Source: Conidiobolus incongruus B7586 (taxonomy: Eukaryota; Entomophthoromycota; Entomophthoromycetes; Entomophthorales; Conidiobolaceae). Taken from it: DNA of 27,188 nucleotides. Below the pieces are notes generated by a model that saw only the letters and a list, made by a program, of their open reading frames with translations, made no database searches and was not told the origin of the DNA. Positions within the stretch are counted from its first letter, which is position 1, and each line of letters starts with the position of its first letter. The stretch lies in NCBI GenBank assembly GCA_000697335.1, contig JNEM01014343.1, positions 1 through 27,188 of the forward strand, written 5' to 3'. Positions 1 through 9,765 of the stretch are shown here, one piece after another. The position numbers were made by a program, and so were the translations under genes.

Positions 1-798
1 TTTATAGGTTAGTATATATTTATTTGAAAAATAATAATATAAATAAATATAGATTATTTAAAATTATAAAGTCATTTGTTTATATTATATATATTTTTTT
101 AATTAATAATATACTTATAAAATTAAAAATTAAAAATTTACATTTTTCTTAATATAATAATATTAACTAATAAAAAATTATGATATTTTATTATTAATAA
201 AATTATTTTTTAAAATTAATCAAATTATTTTGTTTACTTTTATTATAATTGATAATATCTTGAACAAAAAATATTGTGGTTTATAAAACACCCATATTAT
301 AGATTATATTTAAAAATCTAAATTAAATAAAAATCTAAAAAAGGTTGGTTGAATATATTCATTAGAATATAAGATCAATTGAGTATAATTTTGAATATTT
401 AAACAATAGTTTCAATATAATTGGTGATAAATTTAATTTTTTAAATATACTAGTTATTCAGGAAATTCCATATTTCAAAAATTATATGCATGGATTAATA
501 ATGATTTAAAAATATCACCATGTTTTTATGTGGTCATTTACCTGACTGGAATCATATTTTAAATTGAAAATACTTATGTATGTATGATAAAATTAAGCAG
601 TAAAAATTTTCAATGATTAAATAGATTTCAGTGCATTTAAAAATGTTTTAAATCAATCAGCCAAATCTTGATAATTTTAATACTAATATGGATTAAAGTA
701 TCAAATAACTTGCTAATTTTTGCCACTACTTGTTCAATCCATTTCAACTAGAAATATATTTAATTGGATTATAAAAATCATTCACTTTAACTTATTTT
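1..798. other. Intergenic A+T-rich sequence
   Basis: No open frame with coding character, RNA gene or repeat family is visible here. The stretch is dominated by A/T runs. A slightly less A+T-rich passage begins around 500 and grades into the coding-like patch that starts at 799. The window edge cuts the spacer, so an upstream gene could end just outside. Confidence 0.6.
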
Positions 799-1124
799 AT
801 GGGCGTCACTGATAGCAATGAAACCGATTTAATCTTGAGACTTAATAGTCTCTTTTCATTGGTTTTGACTGTACCTAAACAAGTTGGATCAGATACTAAT
901 AATACGCTCATTTTCCTCAATAAGCTTCATACTACAGTTGGTGCTGATAATATAGGGTTGGTATAAAATGTATTAGGTATATTATTAGATACGGGTCCTG
1001 AATTCCAGAGTCTGCATTTGGTAATACTATTGATCCAGATCAACGCGAAATTAATCCTTATCCTTACAATGCTTCACTGATTTTAATGGTTGGTGTTGAG
1101 GTCTTCCATCTTTTTAAACACTAA
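799..1124 (+). other. Possible small two-exon gene or gene remnant, unidentified
   Basis: An ATG at 799 opens 55 codons (MGVTDSNETDLIL...) with mixed, protein-like composition. After a gap, a second coding-like frame runs from 1011 to a TAA at 1122-1124 and includes NTIDPDQREINPYPYNASL. Two joins would link them. Intron 961-1010 (GTATAA donor, weak GAG acceptor, phase 0) gives about 91 residues. Intron 941-1008 (weak GTGCTG donor, good TTCCAG acceptor, phase 1) is the alternative. Neither has a good branch site. I recognise no family. It could be a real small gene, part of a larger gene whose other exons I cannot see, or a decaying gene. The patch is less A+T-rich than its flanks, which is the main argument for it. 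Confidence 0.3.
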
Positions 1125-1814
1125 GGTTACCTAATATTAAGTTTAATATAACTGATTCACTAGGGATAGATTCTTTTATCCAATTACTTAAATATTGGTA
1201 AATACATCAAATTCTAATTTATTATTTAACAATGTTATTTCAATATGAATGATTCTCAGTAGGGTATTACTTTATTTTGAAATGGACAAAATTCTCATAT
1301 TGAGCTGTTTTTTGATTTTTTATTTTTAATATATTTATTCATAATAACAATTTTGGTTATTTTTTTTTTCATTTCCAGATTTAATATATTGGATTCAATG
1401 AGATTTAAAAATATACTATAAGTGTGAATACTATATTCAGAGTCATTGCAATGAAATTGAAAAAAACATAATTAGGATCACTAACATAATAATAAACGTT
1501 TGAATCAATTTTAAAATCAAAGCAATCACTAATACTTGCAATATCAACCCAAGAAAATAATGTAAAAATGATTCACTCAGTATAATTTCAATAGCTTGAA
1601 ACGAGATACAATAGTAATAAAACACAATCATCAAACATTATTATGATTTAAATATTTGAAATTTACAGTAATTTCGAAACTACTAAACTTTTTAAGCAGT
1701 GTTAATCGGAATTAAAGTTTTCAAATTTGGTGCAGTTTCAACCAAGTTTTGAAAATTGAAAGTAGTATAAATTTAGGATTTTAGATTAATGTGAGTGGAT
1801 TTAAGTCATTCATA
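1125..1814. other. Intergenic / upstream region of the secreted Tyr-rich protein gene
   Basis: The stretch is A/T-rich with no supportable gene. A reverse-strand open frame at 1443-1634 is a low-complexity Ile/Leu/Phe string typical of chance frames in A+T-rich DNA and is not called. The 3' end presumably holds the promoter and leader of the gene starting at 1815. An ATG at 1789-1791 is followed directly by TGA, so it is only a start-stop in another frame. Confidence 0.55.
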
Positions 1815-2519
1815 ATGTTGTTGATATTTAGTTACTATTTGTTGGGTGCTTATAGTTTACCTGGTCTAATGGAAACTCTCGGTGAGGTGACAAAGCCCGT
1901 GGGTCTGGACAAAGTTGTGGATCCTGAGCGAATTGGTCAATTGACTCAACCACTCTCTCCTATTTTTAAACAGACAGGTCTCAATTTATTATCCGATACT
2001 AAACCAAAACCGAAACAAACTCCTGCTAAATCTGGTGATTTTAGCAATTCTGGAAGGTCGGAGTCGGATACCTCCGATAGTAAGGTGGAAAGCAGTAGTG
2101 AAAGCAATCGCGATAGTTCGACACCCAATTTCGAACAATTTAATTTCCCAGGCCTTGGCCCCATGTCGCTGAATGCAGGTAGTGACGGATCCTCAAGTCA
2201 ATCATCTAATGAGAATGGAGTGGATTATCGCTTTGATCCTTATTATGGCTATGCACCATATCAGCCAATTTACCAAGGTTATTATAATGAGATTCCAAGA
2301 ATGGGTCAGCCAGGCTATAATGATTATTATGCTAATCCATATTATGATAATTATTATACCAATCCATATGGTCAATTAAATGATAACCAGTATTATGAAT
2401 ATAATCAACCATTTTATGGTAGGGAAATGTATTCCAATCCATCACCATACTACGAAGGACCTCAAAATTTGGATAGTTACTATCCATATTTTGGCTATAA
2501 TACCGATAATTACTATTAA
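1815..2519 (+). CDS. Predicted secreted Ser-rich / Tyr-Asn-Pro-rich low-complexity protein
   Basis: Single exon, 234 residues. The frame is open from 1785 but its first ATG is at 1815; starting there gives a clean signal peptide (MLLIFSYYLLGAYS, then LPGL). The longer reading from 1791 would need a GTG start and is rejected. Residues about 15-60 look ordered and amphipathic. Residues about 65-137 are Ser/Asp/Asn-rich. From residue 138 to the end, 29 of 97 residues are Tyr, with Asn, Pro and Gly, including two adjacent nine-residue units (YNDYYANPY, YDNYYTNPY; 2316-2369). There is no C-terminal hydrophobic stretch, so no GPI anchor or membrane span. No enzyme domain is seen. Such composition is known from extracellular adhesive or cross-linked matrix proteins and from prion-like segments, so a wall or surface-matrix role is inference only. 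AATAAA-type signals follow near 2555-2577. Confidence 0.75.
   Translation: MLLIFSYYLLGAYSLPGLMETLGEVTKPVGLDKVVDPERIGQLTQPLSPIFKQTGLNLLSDTKPKPKQTPAKSGDFSNSGRSESDTSDSKVESSSESNRDSSTPNFEQFNFPGLGPMSLNAGSDGSSSQSSNENGVDYRFDPYYGYAPYQPIYQGYYNEIPRMGQPGYNDYYANPYYDNYYTNPYGQLNDNQYYEYNQPFYGREMYSNPSPYYEGPQNLDSYYPYFGYNTDNYY
2316..2369 (+). repeat. Two tandem 27-nt coding repeats in the Tyr-rich tail
   Basis: Two adjacent, diverged 27-nt units encode YNDYYANPY and YDNYYTNPY inside the secreted protein. Looser Tyr-Asn-Pro motifs follow downstream, so the tail may have grown by slippage or unequal exchange. Confidence 0.6.
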
Positions 2520-2808
2520 TTATACTGTCATTAAATTAATAAGTTTTTTAAGTAAATAAATTTGAATAATCAATAAACATACAACAATGATTTAATCTTA
2601 ATATTCCAATACTTAAACAATCCTCTTTAACCACAATTTAAATTCCCAAACAAAAAAAGAACAAATTTTAATCAAATTCATGTCTTTGTTCAAAATTATC
2701 ATTCATCATTTCAATACCATTTCATTAATCATTTATATATTTAATCCAATTCAAATATTAAGTATATAAATATACATATATACATATATTTAAGTTTTAA
2801 TATAAGTT

Positions 2809-3726
2809 ATGAGTTCGAAAGCACCCGAAGGTAATAAACTCAAAATTACAAATAATAATATGGAAATTAATTTGATTGTTTTAGAAAAATATAAAAGAAA
2901 ATATAAAGATATTAAGTCAAAGTTGAGAGAGTTAGAAACAGTAATACTAATATAAATTTATAAGCCACTATCTACTAACCTGGATGCAACTTAGGAAACT
3001 GACGAATCTGTTTATAAATTAGAACAAGCTAAAAAAATTTTAAAATTGTTGAAGTTTGAAAGAAGGTACTACCAACTCCAAAATTTAAAAAAAAATTAAT
3101 TAACTGGTTATTAGTTTTTTATTAGAACGCTTGAATTACATTCGTAATCCCAATGAAATGGAAGAGGCAGCTTCAGAAGGAGTAAGATTTTTTTTATTTT
3201 GGTTTAATTTAAGGGTATTAATTAAGAAATTTAGGTGCCTGAGCCTATACCCGACAAAACGAGTAAACGACCTGAAAAAGATCCCAACGCTCCTAAGAGA
3301 CCTAGCAACGCATTTTTAATGTTCTGTCAGATGGAGCGTAGTAATTTGAAGGATTACCATCCAGAATCCAGTTTAAGTGATTTGACAAAAATGTTGGGGA
3401 TGAAGTGGGGATCTATGACAGCCGAGGAGAAGAAGGTAAACCTCATTTTAAATCATTTTTAATCGATTGAATTTAATATACATTAAATTTAGAAATATTA
3501 TGATATGTACGAAAATGACAAAATAAGGTATAAGCAAGAGATGTCCAATTATAATCCCAAAAATCCTACCACCGCAAATCAGGAGCCCCCCAGAGCCATA
3601 CCTGAAGCGTATAGTGAAGAGGAAGACGCCGATGATGGATCCGTAGATCATCCTAATTACCAATCTCATCAACCTCATTCCGCTACATATAGCGATCAAG
3701 AAGCTTTTCAAGAGTATTCCGAATAG
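2809..3726 (+). CDS. nht1: INO80-complex HMG-box protein, Nht1-like (INO80F coiled coil + HMG box)
   Basis: Five exons: 2809-2940, 2995-3065, 3115-3181, 3235-3435 and 3493-3726, giving 234 residues. Intron 1 has a perfect TACTAAC (2973-2979) 15 nt before its TAG. In intron 2 only the acceptor at 3114 keeps frame, and it creates the motif RSFLLERL. Residues about 25-75 are a basic coiled coil (EKYKRKYKDIKSKLRELE ... LKFERSFLLERL), the arrangement found in INO80 subunit F proteins (TFPT in animals, Nht1 in fission yeast). Residues about 106-175 are an HMG box (DPNAPKRPSNAFLMF ... MKWGSMTAEEKKKYYDMY). A short acidic stretch follows (EEEDADD). The family acts in the nucleus, binding DNA as part of the INO80 chromatin remodeller. 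A TATATAAA lies at 2763-2770. The fusion of both domains argues for Nht1 over a plain NHP6 protein. Confidence 0.88.
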
Positions 3727-4255
3727 TTAGCTTATTTGTATACTTTATAACACTTGATCGATTCAATGGATCTTATCACTATAAATCAAACATAATATTA
3801 AATTTGTTATATGGATATACTGAAGTAAATGTATTTTAGATAATATACATTATATATTTATAATGATCATAAATATAACATATTATATTTCATTTAATAC
3901 CACAGAGATCCATTATTTTTAGTTTCCTTATAATTAATAAGACCTTAATATTCCATTAAATTTCACACTTGCATTCGTTATAATATATATTATATTTGAT
4001 GATTATTAAACAATGAATCCAGCTAAAGCTTTAATTCAATAGAATAACTTTTTAAAATCATTTTTATCAATTAAATTTCAACCAACAAACAAGAATTGAA
4101 AATTAGAGCTAAAAATATCTATTAAGTTCATCAAATCATTCTTTCAACTTCATAACGCTTGAATAATAATCTAATCAATCCCCAATAACTTGGTAATACT
4201 GGAAATCCACTATATATACTTCTCAATCACCCAAAATACCATAAAAAATTTCAAA
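3727..4255. other. Intergenic spacer and promoter of the thioesterase gene
   Basis: The A/T-rich spacer shows no gene. A TATATATA lies at 4211-4218, 38 nt before the downstream ATG, followed by a short pyrimidine stretch; this would fit a core promoter but TATA-like words are common in this DNA. Nothing else stands out. Confidence 0.5.
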
Positions 4256-5304
4256 ATGACAAATATAGATTTTGATGGAACTGAATTAAAAAGCATTTCC
4301 AAGCATTATTCTACTATCATCTGGCTGCACGGGTTGGGTGAAACTCGGGATGGATGGTAATACCACTATATAATAATACATATAATATTAATCGTGTTTT
4401 AGGACTGATATCGATTTCAGAATAAGGAAACAATTTCCCTATACGAAATTTGTATTTCCTTTTGCGTAAGTGTAAATTAATATATTATTTTGCTATTGTT
4501 AATTTTTTAAATAGACCTATTAGACCTAATAGTCTCTACGGAAATAGAGAACTACCATCATGGTGTCTATTATATTTAATTATCAATTCAACTAATTCAT
4601 AATCATATTTAGGTTTAATATTACAAGTCGTGGCAAGGTGGGCATCATTGAAGATCCTGAAGGTTTAAATGAATCCATCCAAATCAGTAATTCTAACACC
4701 TCGTATATAATCATCACATAAATCAACTCATATAAATTCAATATTTAGTTGAAAAATTGATTCAAAATGAAATTGACAATGGTATCCAAAGTGATAACAT
4801 TATAGTTGGAGGATTTTCTCAAGGTCATTAATCTGAATTTTTATACATTTTGAATTACTAATATTTCATTAGGATCTATGACATCTTTGATACTAACTCT
4901 AAAATCCCAAATCAAATTGGGTGGTTGTATTTGCGTTAGTGGTTTCTTTAATTTGAAATTAATTGATATTAACGTAACTTGGTTTTTAACCAATAGTTGA
5001 CCATTTATTCATTATATTCGTTAGGAATTTACACCAATTTCTAGAAAGATACCTATACTACTATTACAGGGTGAAAATGACCCTGTAAGTTACCCATTAT
5101 CAATCAATAGTTAATAATCAATTAACTAACGATAATTATTAGAGTGTACATTCATCTCTAGCTAAAGAAGCTGATCAAGTATTAAATAAATTAAAATATC
5201 GTCACCAATTAAAAATTTATCAAGATGTTGAACATGAAATCAGTGATATTATGGTCAACGATATTCATCTATTTTTATTGAGGAATTTGGTAAATCCATA
5301 TTAA
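4256..5304 (+). CDS. Acyl-protein thioesterase / lysophospholipase (alpha/beta hydrolase, APT1 family)
   Basis: Eight exons assembled by eye: 4256-4356, 4403-4465, 4515-4562, 4613-4686, 4749-4823, 4873-4973, 5025-5084 and 5143-5304. They give 227 residues, the usual size of this family. All seven introns (46-62 nt) start GT, end AG and keep frame. Landmarks in order: LHGLGETRDGW (residues 24-34, oxyanion loop), FVFPFAPIRPNSLYG, the nucleophile elbow GGFSQGS with Ser119, GENDP with Asp173, and VEH with His205, forming the Ser-Asp-His triad. The family removes palmitate from S-acylated proteins such as Ras and G-alpha, and hydrolyses lysophospholipids, in the cytosol. Most members have GFSQGG; Gly-to-Ser after QG is a mild oddity. 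It is the most intron-dense gene in the window. A carboxylesterase of the same fold is the alternative. Confidence 0.88.
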
Positions 5305-6358
5305 TAAAAAAGCCATTGAATAATAGTGATAGTTACTGAATTAATCATTCAATAGTATGATGATATTTTTATATATTGAATTAACCCAAATCAGAATTTT
5401 TATTTTGAAATATGTAGAAAATAAAATATATCAATAGACTAATGATATGTTTTGTGAAGTAATTATTTATAATCGACTGATCCAATATATTTTATTGATA
5501 ATTTAGATTGAATTCAGCTTTATAAACTTATTGAATTCTTATTAATATTTTTGAAAATTTCAATAAATTATAGAAAGGATTTATGACCAAAATAATTATT
5601 TTTAATTAATATCGATTGTGATATTTATTTTTATCAAATTGTAATTGATTGCAATAAATATATTATTTAATACAAATATAAAAGTATAAACTAAACAACC
5701 TCATACTCAAACCATTAATCTTCAATAAACTGATTATTGCTATCAATTGAGTTGAATGAGAAATTTTTAGTCATAACTAATCGTATTCCCAATAGTTCCA
5801 CGTTAAACGGACTCATTCAACTTGGTAAAAGTACCGAAATAATTGTTTCAACAAAAAGTTTGCTTTGATCAAATTTTATGCATTATTTGGAAATCTTTAT
5901 TCAAATTACATATATCCATTAATTATATTATTAAAATTTTAATTTAATCAAAGCTTATTAATCAAAAACAGTAATTTGATAATATATTTATATTATAATT
6001 TATTTTTAATAAAGTCAATTAAATAAAATTAAATGATCAAATTTCCCAATTAAACAATTCCCATACTTATAATTTTTATAGATAATAAATTTAATCTTTA
6101 CCAAAATAAAAATTTGTGACTTCAGAACTTCGATAAATTTACCCTATTAAGGCAATCCCACCCAATCATACTGAATTTATAAGATTTGAAGCCTAAGTAT
6201 AAAATATACAAATGAACGTTTCGAGTAAATTCGTTAGCTCTTTTACTAATTAAATTAATATTGATTAAGTATATAATTCGCTAAAAGTCTTTTAATATTT
6301 AAATAATTATTGTTTGTTTTATTAAGAATATTTTTAGCTGTTCAAATTATCACTAATC
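5305..6358. other. Intergenic spacer and 5' region of the TRP2-like gene
   Basis: The first 800 bases are A/T-rich with no gene seen. Near 6195-6204 a TATAAAATA-like word occurs, followed by a short ATG-initiated frame at 6212-6253 listed separately. I found no TGACTC-type general-control site by eye, although near variants may exist. Confidence 0.5.
6212..6253 (+). promoter_or_regulatory. Possible upstream ORF in the TRP2 leader (13 codons)
   Basis: ATG at 6212 opens MNVSSKFVSSFTN and ends with TAA at 6251-6253, about 105 nt before the TRP2 start codon. If transcription starts upstream of 6212 this would be a leader ORF that could reduce scanning to the main start. The nearest TATA-like word (around 6195) is only about 15 nt upstream, so it may instead lie outside the mRNA. 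Confidence 0.3.
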
Positions 6359-8007
6359 ATGGTAAGTCAGTGATTACAATTTATTTGATTTTTTTTTTTA
6401 AATTATTTTGGATAATCTATAGTATACATTACAACCCGAATTTCAAGATTTACAACAACTTATAAATAATAATACCGGAGGAAATATTGTTCCCGTTTAT
6501 ATTGAAATTTCCGCTGATTTAATTACTCCCACCACTGCTTATCTCAAGTTGAGTGCTGATTCTGGATACTCATTCTTATTCGAATCGGTTAGTGGTAACG
6601 AGAAAATTGGTAGATATTCCTTTTTGGGCAGTAGTAAGTAACCAGAGTGCTTTTAAGGATGGAACTATACTAATTAAAATTAGATCCTTACCATATTATT
6701 GCATCTGGAGAAGGTCACGATATTCAGGGTGATCCTCTCATTGCTGTTGAAAATTATTTAAAGCAATATAAGTTTGTTAATGTTCCCAGCTTACCTAGTT
6801 TTACAGGTAATACATTAAAGTCGATTTATTGGTATTTTTAAATTGACATCAATTTTCAGGTGGTGCTATTGGCTACGTTTCGTTTGATTGTATTAAATAC
6901 TTTGAACCTCGTACCGATAAACCCGTCAAAGATAACTTGAAATTACCTGAAAGTTTACATATGTTCTGCGATAATTTGGTCATTTTCGATCATCTCTACC
7001 AAATAATTAAAATTGTCACGCATATTAAAGGAGATTTAAAGGATGCTACGTATTTGCAAGAGCAATACAAATTGGCCCAAACTCGCCTTGAGGGAATTGC
7101 TGATATTTTGGTGAACGCTCCCACTGTTTTACCCACTCAAAAGCCCATTAAACTTGGAAATGAATACTCTGAAAATGTAGACAAGGAAAGATATGAATAC
7201 TTTGTTAACAAGCTCAAGGAGCATATTGTTAAGGGAGATATTATTCAAGCTGTCCCCTCAAGAAGACTTGCTAGACCTACAGATTTGCACCCATTCAATG
7301 TATATCGTCAACTTCGTCAAGTTAATCCAGCTCCATACTTATTCTTCTTGGATTGTAATGACTTTCAAGTGGTCGGTGCTTCACCTGAGATGCTTGTTAA
7401 AGTCGATGCTGATCGTAGAGTATATACTCATCCTATTGCAGGAACTCGCAAGCGTGGCAAAACCGAAGAAGAAGATCTTGCTCTTGAAAGAGACTTACTC
7501 TCTGATCGCAAGGAAATTGCTGAACACACCATGTTAGTTGACTTAGGCCGCAATGACGTTAATCGTATTTGCAAACCCACAACAACCAAGGTGGACTCTC
7601 TTATGCATATTGAAAAATATAGTCATGTGATGCATATTGTCAGTAATGTAAGTGGTATTTTAAGAGAAGATCAAACCCCTTTCGACGCCTTTAGATCTAT
7701 TTTCCCTGCTGGTACTGTTTCAGGAGCTCCTAAAGTCAAGGCCATTGAATTAATTCGTGAGCTTGAAGGCGAGACTAGAGGCGTATACGCCGGCTCTGTT
7801 GGTCACTTCGACTACTCGGGCACTATTGATACCTGTATTGCTATTCGTACCATGCTCTTTAAAGATGGTATTGCCTACCTTCAAGCAGGAGGTGGCATTG
7901 TATACCACTCTGACCCAGTTGATGAATATTATGAAACTGTAAACAAACTTAATTCTAACGTTGCAACCATTGCAAAGGCTGAACAATTCTATGCTAGCCA
8001 GAAATAA
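6359..8007 (+). CDS. TRP2: Anthranilate synthase component I
   Basis: Four exons: 6359-6361, 6423-6633, 6684-6806 and 6860-8007, giving 494 residues, close to fungal TRP2 length. Exon 1 is only the ATG, followed at once by GTAAGT. Exon 2 is preceded in frame by the TAG of the splice acceptor and has no ATG, so this start is needed. The enzyme makes anthranilate from chorismate, the first committed tryptophan step, with glutamine-derived ammonia from a partner subunit (TRP3) not present here. Landmarks: FLFESV (Ser56) of the tryptophan feedback site, [102 protein letters not shown] and [10 protein letters not shown]. All core blocks are intact, so it should be active and probably feedback-inhibited. 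A p-aminobenzoate synthase is less likely given the anthranilate-type blocks and stand-alone length. Confidence 0.95.
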
Positions 8008-8519
8008 AATGAGTATAATATTTTAACATAATTTTTAAATTAATATATATTTTAAATTCAAAACCAATCAAGAAAAAAGAATGTAAATTATTTAAGACCT
8101 CAAATGGTATTTATAAGAATTTGATTGATTTAAAATATTTTAGTATTTATTAAATATATTGTTTATTCATTGAATGTTATAAACTTATTTATAGTTATAT
8201 TAGAGTTAATTATTTCTTGCCAAATACCAACAGTTCTTTAATAGCTAAAATCATGTAAAGGTATTAATCTATTACTCTGTATTTTAAATAATGGGAATTT
8301 TTTGTGATTAAAAATAAATAAAGATTTTAATATATAATACATAAAAATAAATATATAATATAAAATTAATAATTTCTTTTATTATTAATAATTTTTTGTT
8401 ATACTTTTGGTAAACTTCTAACACTTTAAAAATAATTCTTTTTATTAAAAACTAAAATTTGATATTTTACAAACTAATTAAATTTTCCCATAGAAATTTT
8501 TTCTTATAAGCTAGTTTTT

Positions 8520-8538
8520 TAATTGCTTAAAGCAATTA
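8520..8538. repeat. 19-nt near-perfect palindrome
   Basis: Arms TAATTGCTT and AAGCAATTA flank a single A. It holds some of the rare G/C bases of the A/T-rich block. It could be a symmetric protein site, a hairpin, or chance. Confidence 0.5.
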
Positions 8539-9446
8539 TAATTATATAAGTTATAATTTAAAAAATATACTAGATGTGATAGTGTTTTTTTAGTTATTTT
8601 TAATTAAAAAATTTTTTTAAAGCTTTATATTTATGTATTTTATAATTATTATATAAAATAATAAGTTTTCTCAAATTATATTAAGAACACTAATTAAAAA
8701 TACTTTAATTAAAAAAATAATATAAAGTTTACTATAAATTAATTTTCTTTTAAAAATTAAGTAAAAATAATATATATTATTATAATTTATTATAATATTA
8801 ACATTTACTTATTAACAAAATATTTATTTAAAAGGATTTATAAAAAAGTTAATTTAATTTAATTTAATATTTTGATTTGTGTTTTAATAAAAAATTTATA
8901 CATAAAAATTTAAGATTTATTAATTATAATTATTTATTATAAAAACTTAAGTTTTTAATAATATTATAATAAGTTTTATTTAATAATGGTTATTCTAACT
9001 TTTTTAAGCTTTAGTTAAATTATAAGGTATTTATTATATATTTTTATTTATTAATTTAAGCTTAAACTTTAATATATATAAAATACTTATGTAACTAATA
9101 TTAAAATATCTTAATAGTTCTTTAACTAAAATAAAAAAGTATTTTTTAATATATTTTTTCACTTTATTGATAATTAAAAAAATAATAATTAAAGTTAGAT
9201 TTTTAAATTTTAATAGGTTTTAGATAATTTTTCTCTTAACTTTAAAATAGTTTACTTAATAATAAATATTTAATTTAAATAATATTTTATCATTAAAAAT
9301 TATTTATAAATTTTAAATAATTTTAAAGGGTTTATAGTTAAGTTTTACTAATATTAAAATAAAAAACTTTTGATAATTATTATTTAATTTAAATATAATT
9401 AAATTATACAACCAATTTTAAAAAGTTAATTTTTTAATCAAAAAAA

Positions 9447-9472
9447 TATAATATATATATATATATATATAA
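9447..9472. repeat. (AT)n microsatellite
   Basis: An almost uninterrupted run of alternating A and T lies within the A/T-rich spacer, about 300 nt downstream of the stop of the reverse-strand 7-TM gene. Expected to be length-variable; no function implied. Confidence 0.85.
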
Positions 9473-9765
9473 TTTCTTATATATTTTATATATATCTATT
9501 TATTTAAAACTAATAATATGTTTGAAAAATCAAAAATTAAAAAATTTCCCATTACTTTAAATTTAAGGTAATATTAATAGTTGAATTTATAACAAACTAA
9601 TATATTTTTCACCAATAATAAGACTGCTATAAATATAAATAATGGAGTGTTAATATTATGACTATTAAATTTAATATAAATTATGTTTTTAACCTTTTTA
9701 TTTTATTATAAAAATTTATAGAAAAAATCATTACAAAAATAATAATATTAAAATACCATAAAAAA

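Larger units (their letters stand above)
8008..9765. other. Extremely A+T-rich spacer with RIP-like dinucleotide bias (core about 8400-9420)
   Basis: No coding frame is visible; the ends of two convergent genes flank it. The core is nearly all A and T. The few C and G bases sit mainly in CT and AG contexts: a hand count over 8401-9420 gives about 27 CA+TG against about 66 CT+AG. Four lines of ordinary spacer (12001-12240) give about 33 against 19. Loss of CA/TG with gain of TA is what repeat-induced point mutation leaves. The block could be an old mobile element eroded beyond recognition, but no ends, domains or target duplication can be seen. Confidence 0.45.

Noticed and set aside
1443-1634. 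63-codon reverse-strand frame
   Set aside because: It is a monotonous Ile/Leu/Phe string expected from A/T-rich DNA, with no neighbouring exon or motif.
1791-1814. Longer N-terminus for the secreted protein from position 1791
   Set aside because: The first codon there is GTG. The first in-frame ATG is at 1815 and gives a better signal peptide.
1946-2164. 72-codon reverse-strand frame opposite the secreted protein
   Set aside because: Its Leu/Ser richness is the reverse complement of the Ser/Asp-rich coding strand, so it is a shadow.
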